Source: Rickettsiaceae bacterium (GTDB lineage Bacteria; Pseudomonadota; Alphaproteobacteria; Rickettsiales; UBA6187). From it: DNA of 37,825 nucleotides. Numbering within the stretch: the stretch's first letter is position 1; each line of letters opens with the position of its first letter. The stretch lies in NCBI GenBank assembly GCA_021323415.1, contig JAJONM010000006.1, positions 1 through 37,825 of the forward strand, read 5' to 3'. Shown one piece after another: positions 28,360 through 37,054 of this stretch. The notes beneath the pieces are model-generated. The model was not told where the DNA came from, did not search any database, and saw nothing but the letters and a program-made list of their open reading frames with translations. The translations under genes and the position numbers were made by a program.

Positions 28360-29685
28360 CTAAAATTTGTAAGTAACACGGCTAAGCAGCACCTGTTCAG
28401 ATTCTCTATCTCTATTATTAGCAGCCCCACCATCAAAAGTAGTATGCTCATAATCAAAAGTAAGCTTAACATTATCATTTAAATAACCATTTAATACCAA
28501 CCCATAATTACGCGCTTTTCTAGCTGAAACAGTTGGGTCAGCAAATACAGAAAACGTATCGTCATCAATTGTCAATTCGCCAATTACCGCACCTACTTCC
28601 CATGCACCCCATTGCTTCTTGGACCATGAGAACGGACTAGATGGAGAAACCCACTTATACGTAGCATCCTCACCAGTTAACACATAAGTAAGCTGCGCCT
28701 GCCATGCATCATTCTTAAGAGTTTGCGACCTGGTACCAAGCGTTACATCCTCAGAAGCAACTACATACTCAGCTAATGCGCCAAATGGACCAAAGTAGTA
28801 GTAAGCTTGCGGGGAAATACGCCATTGGTCACCTTTAGCAAATGCAGTGCTACGATACTGGAAGAACGTTGCCTGACCAGCAGTACGCGCACTACCTAGC
28901 TGCCTTGAAGTTGTTGAACCGTCACGATTACCAAACGTACCCGCCACACCAAATCCAAGACCAGTTAAAGCATTAGCACTTGTTTTAAATGGCTGTACAA
29001 ATAACCTACCTGCAATTTCTTTTGAATCCTCAATTTCAGTGTCATCCATTGAAGCATTCGCTACCCCATTAAAAACACCAAATTGATACTCCAATTCAGG
29101 TATAATATTACCATATGCCATCAAACCAACATCACGGTTAGAAACAAGGTTACTAGGCAATCCAGTTTCAACGAATGTATTATCCGTACTTGATTTCAAG
29201 TGTTCAAGTCCAACAGGAGCTTTGAACTTACCGGCACGTAAGTTGAAATATTTTGATGGTTTGAATTCAACATACGCATCATATAACCTTGTATTACCTC
29301 CCCCAAAATCAGGTGACAGGAATACTGAAAATTCATCAACCTGAGCTTCAATTATTGGGCGCGCACGACGTACAGTAAATGTATCAACATCAGATTTATT
29401 GCTATCATTAAAGAACGAACGTTGGTCAACTTGAACATATCCACGAATTTTTAGAGATCTTGATCCATCTTTTGATGAAACCTTCAAACCACTTTTGTTA
29501 TATTCAATATTGGCAGTTCTCGCCGCAGCAGCATCTGCCACTTCCTTTTCAACTTCAGCCTGGCGCCTCAGAATTTGTATCTCCTGCTCCAAGGCCTTTA
29601 GCCTTTCTTCAGTCGATGCTGCAAAAGCTTGCGATCCAATGCCAAGACTTAAAATAGTAGAGGCAAATAATATTTTTTTTAACAT
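28360..29685 (-). CDS. OprO/OprP-type outer-membrane porin
   Basis: A 441-residue porin. It has a signal peptide (about 22 residues, AFA/AS), then a short coiled coil rich in Glu and Arg (TEERLKALEQEIQILRRQAEV), as in this family, and a beta-barrel ending in aromatic Phe (VTYKF). Family signs are KIRGYVQVDQRSFF, TFTVRRARPIIEAQVDEFSV, AYVEFKPSKYFNLRAGKFK and SNRDVGLMAYG. OprP is phosphate-selective; here the neighbours Sbp and CysTWA make sulfate or general anions more likely, but this is inferred. AAGGAG lies 7 bases before the ATG. Confidence 0.85.
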   Translation of the reverse strand: MLKKILFASTILSLGIGSQAFAASTEERLKALEQEIQILRRQAEVEKEVADAAAARTANIEYNKSGLKVSSKDGSRSLKIRGYVQVDQRSFFNDSNKSDVDTFTVRRARPIIEAQVDEFSVFLSPDFGGGNTRLYDAYVEFKPSKYFNLRAGKFKAPVGLEHLKSSTDNTFVETGLPSNLVSNRDVGLMAYGNIIPELEYQFGVFNGVANASMDDTEIEDSKEIAGRLFVQPFKTSANALTGLGFGVAGTFGNRDGSTTSRQLGSARTAGQATFFQYRSTAFAKGDQWRISPQAYYYFGPFGALAEYVVASEDVTLGTRSQTLKNDAWQAQLTYVLTGEDATYKWVSPSSPFSWSKKQWGAWEVGAVIGELTIDDDTFSVFADPTVSARKARNYGLVLNGYLNDNVKLTFDYEHTTFDGGAANNRDRESEQVLLSRVTYKF

Positions 29686-29758
29686 TAAACAACTCCTTGT
29701 TTTTTAAATTAAAATTTGCCTCTAGTTATCTAGTCAGCATATTAATAAATACGTATAT

Positions 29759-30502
29759 TTATGAAATAAAAGGTCCAGCAGGTATCCCTTCTAAGCTTAT
29801 GGCTTGCCAGTTAGGAACAACCTTAAACTTATCTGCCCATTTATTTTCTTTACCAGAAACATCATCCTGAATTTTACTCTTAATCTCCGCCCATTTATCA
29901 TCATAAGCAGGGTCATTTTGATAAAAATTCCTGTTAGTATCCCTTCTTAAAAGGCCTTCAACTTCGTTCTTTTCAAGTTCACTGCCACTTGCAATTTTAC
30001 CAAGTATTTCATCAACAGCTTTGTTACTTACAGGATATATATGATACAATTTTGCTGGTTTGTCAGAAAAATTTACTATCCTGTGCGCATCCTTACTTTC
30101 CGGGTCAATCTCAAACGGTTTATCCTCATTAGTGATACGGGCAGTAGAATTACCCGCAGCGCGAACCGCATAACCAACCGCCTTCGCATACTCAGCTTTA
30201 GTTGGCAAATAATCAACTTCACCTATTACACCATCCACCACATACGATAAGCATGAGTGATGATGATCATGTATTGGAGTTTCCGCGCCAGTTGAAATGT
30301 CAAATTCCACTAAACAATATCCATGGTCTTTTACCAGGTTTATATGCGTAGTATTTCTTTCAACAGTGCCAGCCTTTGGCTCATCACCAGTAAACCCAAG
30401 TTCTTTTAAAGTATCTTCTCCCCCTCTGTGCTCAAATATCTCCTTAACCTGCTCATAAGTCAGCTCTTCGTTATAAGTTACATTTCCTCTAAATTTAGTC
30501 AT
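29759..30502 (-). CDS. Cysteine-dioxygenase-like cupin protein
   Basis: A 247-residue cupin resembling type I cysteine dioxygenase. The iron ligands are His78 and His80 in PIHDHHHSCLSYVVDG and His140 in SKDAHRIVNFSDKPAKLYHI. In this family the iron oxidises cysteine or another small thiol to the sulfinate. The N- and C-terminal parts are longer than in bacterial relatives. Its start (TAATG) overlaps the stop of the small YezD-like gene, and it heads the sulfate operon. The substrate is not certain; 3-mercaptopropionate is an alternative. Confidence 0.65.
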   Translation of the reverse strand: MTKFRGNVTYNEELTYEQVKEIFEHRGGEDTLKELGFTGDEPKAGTVERNTTHINLVKDHGYCLVEFDISTGAETPIHDHHHSCLSYVVDGVIGEVDYLPTKAEYAKAVGYAVRAAGNSTARITNEDKPFEIDPESKDAHRIVNFSDKPAKLYHIYPVSNKAVDEILGKIASGSELEKNEVEGLLRRDTNRNFYQNDPAYDDKWAEIKSKIQDDVSGKENKWADKFKVVPNWQAISLEGIPAGPFIS

Positions 30503-30675
30503 TACGCATTCTCCTTTTCATTCACAAATCTAATTTTCTCTGTCGTTTCTAGCTGGACCACTTTAGAGTCATGAACGAAAACTTCAACCCTTCCGTACTT
30601 TATCTTTTTTACGGCAGATAGAAGCAACTCTTCCATAGCAGTCAGACTCTCTTTACTTGAAATATCCATGCCCAT
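30502..30675 (-). CDS. Small YezD-like (DUF2292) protein
   Basis: A 57-residue protein with ATG at 30675 and a very strong ribosome site (AAGGAGG, 5 bases before). The middle, VKKIKYGRVEVFVHDSKVVQ, and the ending QLETTEKIRF match the pattern of the small YezD proteins, often beside sulfur-transport genes. Its stop overlaps the next start by one base. The function of the family is unknown. Confidence 0.65.
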   Translation of the reverse strand: MGMDISSKESLTAMEELLLSAVKKIKYGRVEVFVHDSKVVQLETTEKIRFVNEKENA

Positions 30676-30704
30676 ACCCACCTCCTTTTTGTTAACTTTT
30701 TAAT

Positions 30705-30728
30705 CAATTCCTATTTTTCCTACCAGAT
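30705..30728. promoter_or_regulatory. Possible operator at the sulfur operon start
   Basis: ATTCCTA and CAGAT, on the plus strand, lie about ten bases apart at the expected transcription start. The cysK upstream region has the same two words (minus strand, 6255-6273) five bases apart. This is a visual similarity only. Confidence 0.25.
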
Positions 30729-30756
30729 TTATATGATATAAAGCAACAGAAGTCAA
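30728..30756 (-). promoter_or_regulatory. Promoter of the sulfur operon
   Basis: On the minus strand TTGACT (30756-30751), a 17-base spacer, then TATAAA (30733-30728). It lies about 53 bases before the YezD-like start and is the best promoter upstream of the sbp-cysTWA block. Confidence 0.65.
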
Positions 30757-30813
30757 CTAGTTTTTTAACTTTTTCATAACACTCTGTAATACAAAGGGAT
30801 TTTAAAAGATTTC

Positions 30814-30837
30814 ACTTCCTTTCCTAGAAAAGGAAGT
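30814..30837 (-). terminator. Probable terminator after the dienelactone hydrolase-like gene
   Basis: ACTTCCTTT (30814-30822) pairs with AAAGGAAGT (30829-30837). It lies six bases after the stop on the minus strand; only a short T-rich tract follows, so it is moderate. Confidence 0.5.
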
Positions 30838-30842
30838 AACTG

Positions 30843-31622
30843 TTATTTTTCAAATATTTCTTTAAAGAAAGAATTTAGCAATAAAAATGACCGCTTCTCC
30901 GCATTCTCATCATAAGATACGCCAGGTATCTTAAATGAGTCAGCATTAGGGTTAGTAAAGGCATGCACTGCCCCACCATATTGCATGAACTGCAAATCAG
31001 CACCAGAAGTTTGCATTTCTTCAATAAACTTCTCTCTTTCTTCAGCTGGAACCATAGGATCAGCGCCACCATTTAATACTAGAACCTTAGCCTTTACCTT
31101 ACCTTTTTCTACTTTCTCAGGAAATTGCAATCCGGCATGGAACGCCGCCACACCCTTTAAATCCTCACCACTACGTGCGAGCTCAAGTGTCACTGTTCCA
31201 CCCATGCAAAACCCAATAGCCGCCACATTTTTTTTATCTACATTCTTTTGCTTAAGCAAAACCTCAAGACCTGCCTTTGCACGCTTCCTCATCATATCAC
31301 GGTTTTCATAAAATGGTTTTGACCACTCGGTCGCCACTTTGGGATCAGTAGTGACTTTATCCACCCCATACATATCCGGTGAAAACGCAATATAACCTTT
31401 TGAAGCCATATCTATAGTACGTTTTTTTATGTACTCATTTTGCCCCCACCACTCTGGAACTACAAGCACCGCAGGCTGTGGTGACGATATAGCATCGTCA
31501 TATGCAAGTACTCCACGCAAATTCACATCACCATCCTTATAATCAATGTTTTTGGTTATAATTGCCGCAGAAGAGGACAATGAAATTAACGATAGTAGTA
31601 TGAAAGTAACAATAAAACGCAT
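30843..31622 (-). CDS. Dienelactone hydrolase-family protein, secreted
   Basis: A 259-residue alpha/beta hydrolase. From ATG 31622 (AGG in front) it begins with a signal peptide (MRFIVTFILLSLISLSSSAA); upstream in-frame codons would not. The triad is Cys in GFCMGGTV, Asp in NGGADPMVP, and His in GGAVHAFTNP. An early VVPEWWGQN loop is typical. The family cleaves lactones and other esters; the substrate here is unknown and the location is periplasmic. It follows the DUF983 gene by about 32 bases. Confidence 0.85.
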   Translation of the reverse strand: MRFIVTFILLSLISLSSSAAIITKNIDYKDGDVNLRGVLAYDDAISSPQPAVLVVPEWWGQNEYIKKRTIDMASKGYIAFSPDMYGVDKVTTDPKVATEWSKPFYENRDMMRKRAKAGLEVLLKQKNVDKKNVAAIGFCMGGTVTLELARSGEDLKGVAAFHAGLQFPEKVEKGKVKAKVLVLNGGADPMVPAEEREKFIEEMQTSGADLQFMQYGGAVHAFTNPNADSFKIPGVSYDENAEKRSFLLLNSFFKEIFEK

Positions 31623-31654
31623 TTTATTACCTATAAATGTTAAATAAAAATTAC

Positions 31655-32014
31655 TTATTTTGCACCAACACAGCCAGTTCGCCAAATAAGAGCGATAAAC
31701 GCGCCTTTAGCAGAAGGAAGCATTGCAAGAGTTAAAATCAACACTAAAAACGGCCAGATAGTAAATGTTGCTAACAATGGCATATTATAAGCCGTTTCTA
31801 CAAAGACAATAAAAGGTACTAATAAATGCCCCACTATTAATATAGTAAGCCACGCAGGACCATCATCGGCCTGTATTTGACCAAATCCCTCATTACACTC
31901 TGGGCAGTGCTCTACCTGTTTCAAATATTTTTTAAACAACCCTGCCTTGCCGCAATTAGGACAACGGCACAGCACTCCACGCTTTAAAACACTCCAAAAA
32001 TCTAATCGTTCCAC
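31655..32014 (-). CDS. DUF983 zinc-ribbon membrane protein
   Basis: A 119-residue protein with an N-terminal zinc ribbon (CRCPNCGKAGLF, then HCPECNEGF), the DUF983 motif ADDGPAWLTI, and two hydrophobic helices (about 55-75 and 82-103). The start is GTG at 32014, since a stop lies four codons upstream and no ATG in frame is available. The function of this alphaproteobacterial family is unknown. It is divergent from the paralogue triplet. Confidence 0.8.
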   Translation of the reverse strand: MERLDFWSVLKRGVLCRCPNCGKAGLFKKYLKQVEHCPECNEGFGQIQADDGPAWLTILIVGHLLVPFIVFVETAYNMPLLATFTIWPFLVLILTLAMLPSAKGAFIALIWRTGCVGAK

Positions 32015-32114
32015 ATCGATAACTTACATGAATTAATAATACTATTATAGCTAGCAACTATAGCTTTAAATACCAAGTACATCAACTCAAAAGCTTAACT
32101 TTTGCAAGTAAAAA

Positions 32115-33305
32115 ATGAAAACCTCTATAAACTACCGTAACAATATATACACAACAAGGGCCAATGGTTTAACTCAACTAGATTACGCAGATGCTTATGT
32201 AGGCACAAGGCATATAACATATAACCGTCCGGTAATTAAGCTTCTGCTAAATAACCCTAATGAAAGCATAGCTACGTATACTGCATTAGCATTTAATAAA
32301 TCTCCTGAAGAATTTTTCGGTCCTAATCAAAATAGAGCGCTTGATTGTTCATTGCAGTTTAATTCAATCGAATTTAAGTTCTCAAACGGAAAATTGACTC
32401 AAGATGCAATTGAAAGGTTTGCCACTCTAAAAAAAGAGCATAGCGGTTTTGATGCTATAAAAACCGAATTTAATGGAAGACATTTTATAACTATTCCAAG
32501 CACTTATGTTAAGTACTTCATAATAAACATTATAGGTTTTGATAATAAGGCTTATAATAAGCTATCTAGGGATGTTGCAACCTTACAAAGAGCAGAACAA
32601 ACAGGAACTATCAATAAAATACCAACTGGAAAAGATGAAATAACTCTAAAAAAGAAAGAAATTAGCAAAGGCACAAAAGATTTAATTACAAAAGGTTATT
32701 GCTCTATCCAACCAGGAAATGCCATTCCATTTAGTATATTACTTAACGTCCTGAACAATGAGCTGCAAACAAGCAACAAACAATACGAGAACTATATCAA
32801 CAAATGGGTTCCAAAATCATTAAATTCCAAATTAACAATCATAAGCAATAAAGGCGAATATAATCCATACACAGAGGGTTATCTAACCGAAAGGCAAGCC
32901 AGCATTTTTATATTTGATATTTTAAAAGGCCATTACAACACTGTAAATAACAACGAAATACTTTTTGAAGTAGCAAATAAGATATTATTAAAATGTAAAA
33001 TTGAGTTATTGGCTTCAATAAACTTAGAATTAGAAAGTGCCAATAAAGATAGTAACAAAACCGACGCTCCAATAAAAATCAAACTTTTTAAACAACAAAA
33101 GCAAAATATAGAAAACTCATTCGATATCATAAGAGAAGTTAAAATTGATACGTCTGATTACGTCATAACTAATGTATCTCAAAGTTCTCAAGATGTAGAA
33201 AGCACAGTAGGGACTTCTAATCGGGAAATAAGTTTCACCAACAACATACAAGGTAGAGTTAACAAAACAAATGCAAACAATACAATAACAATGGGAAGAT
33301 CATGA
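32115..33305 (+). CDS. Paralogue 1 of an unrecognised three-gene family
   Basis: A 396-residue protein I cannot place. It shares with the next two genes the order: YTT near the N-terminus with a following GL; NPNESIA; CSLQFNSIEFKF; FDAIKTEFNGRHFITIP; AYNKLSRDVATLQRAEQTG; YCSIQPGNAIPF; NKWVP; KGEYNPYTEGYLTE; and a late helical region. No signal peptide or membrane helix is visible. The C-terminus is Asn/Ser/Thr-rich and low in complexity. It ends in an ATGA overlap with paralogue 2, so the two are coupled. I do not propose a function. Confidence 0.8.
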   Translation: MKTSINYRNNIYTTRANGLTQLDYADAYVGTRHITYNRPVIKLLLNNPNESIATYTALAFNKSPEEFFGPNQNRALDCSLQFNSIEFKFSNGKLTQDAIERFATLKKEHSGFDAIKTEFNGRHFITIPSTYVKYFIINIIGFDNKAYNKLSRDVATLQRAEQTGTINKIPTGKDEITLKKKEISKGTKDLITKGYCSIQPGNAIPFSILLNVLNNELQTSNKQYENYINKWVPKSLNSKLTIISNKGEYNPYTEGYLTERQASIFIFDILKGHYNTVNNNEILFEVANKILLKCKIELLASINLELESANKDSNKTDAPIKIKLFKQQKQNIENSFDIIREVKIDTSDYVITNVSQSSQDVESTVGTSNREISFTNNIQGRVNKTNANNTITMGRS

Positions 33306-34672
33306 AAACCGGTGTAAACTATAATAATTTGCATTATACACTTATACAAGACGGGTTAACTTCTGTAAAATTTTTGTCCGATTACCAAAAATCCATTCAA
33401 TCTACTTATAACAAATTCACACCATATATTGAGGCTGGCAACCCCAATATAAGCGTAGCAACTGCTATAGCTGCAATTTTTAATGAAAAACTTTTTAGTT
33501 TTTTTGGAACCAGCGAATCCATAAAACTTGGTTGCTCATTGCAGTTCAACTCAATAGTCCTTACATTTCAAGATAAAAATTTTGCCGATAAAGCAATGAA
33601 GAAATTTTCTGGCTTACAAAAATTGTTTGAAAATTTTGATGCTATTCAAACCACATTTAACAACAACCATTTTATAACAATTCCAGGCGCTTATACTGGA
33701 TACTTTATGACAAACATCCTTGGATTTAACAAACGAGCTTATAAAAAATTATCCAGGGATGTAGCAACCCTTCAAAGGGCTGAACAAGAAGGCAATCTTA
33801 GCATAATACCAACAGCAGACAGGATTGAAAAGCCATCTTTTGATCAAGTAAGAAAAAATACCATGGGATGGTTTGAAAAGAAATATTGCTCTATTTCACC
33901 TGGAGAAGCTTTACCCATCGGTATACTGATTGAGGTATTTAATAAAAGATTTAATAAAAAAAAATATACTTCGCTTGCAGTACAATTGGTCCCAGTAGAC
34001 CAATGGGTTCCAATGGATCTTAATACAGAATATAAATTATTTTCATTTGTACATAGAAAAGGAGAGTTCAATCCTGATAAAGACGGATATTTAACCTTGA
34101 GCCAAAGTGCAATTCTCCTATTTAATGCATTAAGTTCCAATGAATTAGAAGAAAAAGTAGAAAATAAATATGTAACTGTAAACCAGCTACTATTGGAAAG
34201 CATTATAAGATTTTTAGATCTTACGGAAGGGAAACTGCAAAACCTTAAAACCACCCCTTTCAACTTAAAACAAGTAAGAAATTTACTAATTGAAAGAAAG
34301 AAAAACATAGAGAGTTTAGTTAATATATCTCATTGTATTAAGATACCCGAATCACAAAAACAAAATTTAGAAGCTTTTTTAGAGGGACTTTACGATACAA
34401 ATATTACTATTGGATCAGCCTTCGATTCTAACACTAAACAACATATGCTTTTTTCCAATAGCCGTTATATTAGTGTTCCTGATCAAGCACTTTCTAAAGA
34501 ATGTGTTACTGGGAGAATGGAAGACGACAGCTCTATAAGCACTCTTTCTAACAGCGAAAATAAAAGAAGTGTTTCTAGCAATAGCTCTTATAGTGGCAGC
34601 TCAGAAGAAAAAAGCTTTGTTTCAAATCTAGAAACAGCACAGGAAAAGCCCTTAAAGGAAATACCATTTTAA
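33302..34672 (+). CDS. Paralogue 2 of the same family
   Basis: A 456-residue protein. It starts inside the stop of paralogue 1 (ATGA). The core repeats the shared motifs: NPNISVATAIAAIFN, CSLQFNSIVLTF, FDAIQTTFNNNHFITIPG, AYKKLSRDVATLQRAEQEG, YCSISPGEALPIGIL, QWVPMDLN, and KGEFNPDKDGYLT. It is longer than its neighbours because of an insertion (about 220-235) and a Ser-rich tail (about 400-445, with SSISTLSNSENKRSVSSNSS). There is no signal peptide. Function unknown. Confidence 0.8.
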   Translation: MKTGVNYNNLHYTLIQDGLTSVKFLSDYQKSIQSTYNKFTPYIEAGNPNISVATAIAAIFNEKLFSFFGTSESIKLGCSLQFNSIVLTFQDKNFADKAMKKFSGLQKLFENFDAIQTTFNNNHFITIPGAYTGYFMTNILGFNKRAYKKLSRDVATLQRAEQEGNLSIIPTADRIEKPSFDQVRKNTMGWFEKKYCSISPGEALPIGILIEVFNKRFNKKKYTSLAVQLVPVDQWVPMDLNTEYKLFSFVHRKGEFNPDKDGYLTLSQSAILLFNALSSNELEEKVENKYVTVNQLLLESIIRFLDLTEGKLQNLKTTPFNLKQVRNLLIERKKNIESLVNISHCIKIPESQKQNLEAFLEGLYDTNITIGSAFDSNTKQHMLFSNSRYISVPDQALSKECVTGRMEDDSSISTLSNSENKRSVSSNSSYSGSSEEKSFVSNLETAQEKPLKEIPF

Positions 34673-34704
34673 TTATAAAAAATAATTTAACAATGGAGGA
34701 AAAA

Positions 34705-35916
34705 ATGCCAGCTAAAATAGTTTATAACAATACAGTTTACACAACAAAAGAATCTGGATTAGTTTCTTTAAACTCCACCCCTAGCAATGCGTTTAAAACG
34801 ATTATATCCACCAGGCATCCTAATAAGGAAATAGTATGCCCTAATCCAAATATAAGTATAGCACAAACATTGGCTAAAATTTTTAACACTAGCACATTAA
34901 AATTATTTGGTTCAAGTCAGAATAGGGCAATGGACTGCTCACTACAATTTGATTCATTAGTTTTCACCTTCGAAACCAAACAACATGCTGAAAATGCAAT
35001 GGGATGGTTCATGAAATTTTACAATATGATTGACAATTTTTCTGCTATAGAAACGGAGTTTAATAATAAGCATCAGATAACTATTCCTGGCCATGCCACT
35101 AAAGACTTTATGACAGGAATACTAAACTTTTCTTTAAAAAAATATAATAAATTATCACGAGATATTGCAACAATACAAAGATCAGTACAAAACGGCACGG
35201 AGATAAGCGTAGCAGATAAATATCCAAGATATAATCAAGTAAAAGCAGATACATTTAATATAGCAACTCAATACTGTTCCACTCCTCCGGGAGGGGCAAT
35301 TTCATTTGGTATTGTAACAAAAACGCTAAAACACACATTAGAATGTGATGATAATACACTTGAACCATATATAAGAAAATGGGTTCCCGCTCAAATAATG
35401 GACACAGATAAGGACAAGAACTCTTTATCCAGAAACTTCAAAAGATTCATTGCATCTATTGCAGGAGAAGGCGAAGAAGCACTTGAACAAAAAGGGAAAT
35501 ACAATCCTTTACACGAAGGATGGCTGACAGAAAATCTTGCTGCTATCTTTATATATGACGTACTAAAGGATTCCAGCATTGAAAAGAAGAACATCTATAA
35601 TACAACAAACAACTTATTACTGGAAAGCAAGTTAGAGTTGCTAAAAGAAACAAACCTAAAATTAGAAGCATTAAAAGGCGTACTCCATGAAACTTCTGAT
35701 GAAAAGCTACATAAATTGCTAACCAAAAGAAAGGAAACCATTGAAGGCTCTGTTAGCATGTCACCTTATATTGGAGACACTAGCCAACAAATTGAAAAAA
35801 AGCATAGAAAAAAGGACAAAGGTAAGGGTAAAGAAAAGGAGCAAAAACATACTCCACATGAAAGCATGTTAGATCGCATTACGAAAAAAGAAGGTGAAGA
35901 AGCAATAAGATATTGA
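34705..35916 (+). CDS. Paralogue 3 of the same family, Lys-rich tail
   Basis: A 403-residue protein from ATG 34705, chosen because GGAGG lies 5 bases before it; an ATG four codons upstream overlaps that site. The core repeats the motifs: NPNISIAQTLAKIFN, CSLQFDSLVFTF, FSAIETEFNNKHQITIPG, YNKLSRDIATIQRSVQNG, YCSTPPGGAISFGIV, KWVP, and KGKYNPLHEGWLTE. The end (residues about 365-390) is a lysine-rich stretch, KKHRKKDKGKGKEKEQKH. It ends nine bases from the 3' end of the tRNA-Arg gene. Function unknown. Confidence 0.8.
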   Translation: MPAKIVYNNTVYTTKESGLVSLNSTPSNAFKTIISTRHPNKEIVCPNPNISIAQTLAKIFNTSTLKLFGSSQNRAMDCSLQFDSLVFTFETKQHAENAMGWFMKFYNMIDNFSAIETEFNNKHQITIPGHATKDFMTGILNFSLKKYNKLSRDIATIQRSVQNGTEISVADKYPRYNQVKADTFNIATQYCSTPPGGAISFGIVTKTLKHTLECDDNTLEPYIRKWVPAQIMDTDKDKNSLSRNFKRFIASIAGEGEEALEQKGKYNPLHEGWLTENLAAIFIYDVLKDSSIEKKNIYNTTNNLLLESKLELLKETNLKLEALKGVLHETSDEKLHKLLTKRKETIEGSVSMSPYIGDTSQQIEKKHRKKDKGKGKEKEQKHTPHESMLDRITKKEGEEAIRY

Positions 35917-35925
35917 AAATTATGG

Positions 35926-35999
35926 TGACCTCGAGACGATTCGAACGTCCGACCTACAGATTAGGAATCTGTTGCTCTATCCTGCTGAGCTACGAGGTC
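35926..35999 (-). tRNA. tRNA-Arg, anticodon CCU
   Basis: A 74-base cloverleaf on the minus strand: acceptor GACCTCG/CGAGGTC with discriminator A, D stem GCTC/GAGC, anticodon stem ACAGA/TCTGT with loop TTCCTAA (anticodon CCU), 5-base variable loop, and T stem with TTCGAAT loop. It reads AGG codons. Confidence 0.93.
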
Positions 36000-36015
36000 T
36001 TATTACCGGATGGGT

Positions 36016-36044
36016 TTTGTATCAATAATTACCTGGCTTTGCAA
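36016..36044 (-). promoter_or_regulatory. Possible promoter of tRNA-Arg
   Basis: On the minus strand TTGCAA (36044-36039), a 17-base spacer, then TACAAA (36021-36016), which would start transcription about nine bases before the tRNA. Match to consensus is moderate. Confidence 0.35.
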
Positions 36045-36079
36045 GAGTTAGTTTGCTTCAAACCCCTGCAGATTAGCTA

Positions 36080-36958
36080 CTAAAACGACAACTTACCCGC
36101 TAGAATAGCAACTAAAATAATCAAGCCAAAGTATTTGTTGGATGAAAACTTACGCATACAATCATCCTGATTATTTAAATCCACCATTTTTACCTGTAAA
36201 AACAGATGGAATGCACCAACAAACAAGAATACATAATAAAAGAAGCCAGTACCTAGCATAATACCAAGTAACCAGAGTAATCCTATTGTAATAGCATAAA
36301 ATATATACAAATACTTTTTGCTATACTGTCCGAATTTTAATGCTGTTGATTTTATACCAAGCAGCATATCATCTTCCTTATCCTGATGGGCGTAAATTGT
36401 ATCATATCCCATGGTCCAGAAAATACATGCTATGTATATAAGAAGCGTTTCAATAGATATTACCTCTTTTATAGCTACCCAGCCGATTAGTGCCCCCCAG
36501 TTAATAGTAAAGGCTAAAAACAATTGCGGCCAATAAGTAACCCTTTTCATAAAAGGGTATACAACTATAGGAACCAAAACAATAAAGCCTAATATAATAG
36601 CAGTATTATTCAGGCTAAACAGTAGTGTTCCGCCGATTACCATAAGCAAAAATAGTAACAGCAAGGCTTCATGGATCTTTAAAGTACCATTAGAAAGCGG
36701 GCGGTTTTTTGTCCGCTCAACTTTGGCATCCAGTTTATAATCCACAATATCATTAATGATACAACCACCGCTACGCATAACAAACGCACCAATGATAAAT
36801 ACTAATAATTCTTTCCATGGGAAAATTTTTCCAGATGCAAGGCTAATACTCCAAAGGCACGGCCATAACAAAAGGAACGACCCAGTCAGATTATCCAGCC
36901 TCATAATTTTGAAATAAGGGCGTAAAGGAGCAATTTTATGGTTATCAATCCAATTCAT
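36080..36958 (-). CDS. ubiA: 4-hydroxybenzoate polyprenyltransferase
   Basis: Membrane prenyltransferase that attaches the polyprenyl tail to 4-hydroxybenzoate in ubiquinone synthesis. The 292 residues carry the first Asp-rich motif in INDIVDYKLDAKVERTKNRP and the second in YDTIYAHQDKEDD, with about eight membrane helices. GGAGACC lies before the ATG. coq7 and coq9 are elsewhere in the window. It lies about 80 bases downstream of the tRNA-Arg gene on the same strand, divergent from the MNIO gene. Confidence 0.93.
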   Translation of the reverse strand: MNWIDNHKIAPLRPYFKIMRLDNLTGSFLLLWPCLWSISLASGKIFPWKELLVFIIGAFVMRSGGCIINDIVDYKLDAKVERTKNRPLSNGTLKIHEALLLLFLLMVIGGTLLFSLNNTAIILGFIVLVPIVVYPFMKRVTYWPQLFLAFTINWGALIGWVAIKEVISIETLLIYIACIFWTMGYDTIYAHQDKEDDMLLGIKSTALKFGQYSKKYLYIFYAITIGLLWLLGIMLGTGFFYYVFLFVGAFHLFLQVKMVDLNNQDDCMRKFSSNKYFGLIILVAILAGKLSF

Positions 36959-37015
36959 TTTCAGGTCTCCTTATTTAAGGTCGCAATTATGTTTAAAAAC
37001 AACCGGCTTTTCAAG

Positions 37016-37021
37016 TATAAT
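37016..37021 (+). promoter_or_regulatory. Possible -10 element of the MNIO gene
   Basis: A perfect TATAAT lies about 34 bases before the ATG at 37055. No clear -35 is seen at the expected spacing. It lies between two in-frame ATG codons (36989 and 37055) and favours the later start. Confidence 0.35.
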
Positions 37022-37054
37022 AATTTAACTAATAACTTTTTAGACAAAAATTAT

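Noticed and set aside
32015..32114. Possible attachment-site repeat of the tRNA-Arg 3' end
   Set aside because: No stretch here resembles the tRNA 3' end; only short repeats of TATAGCT are present.
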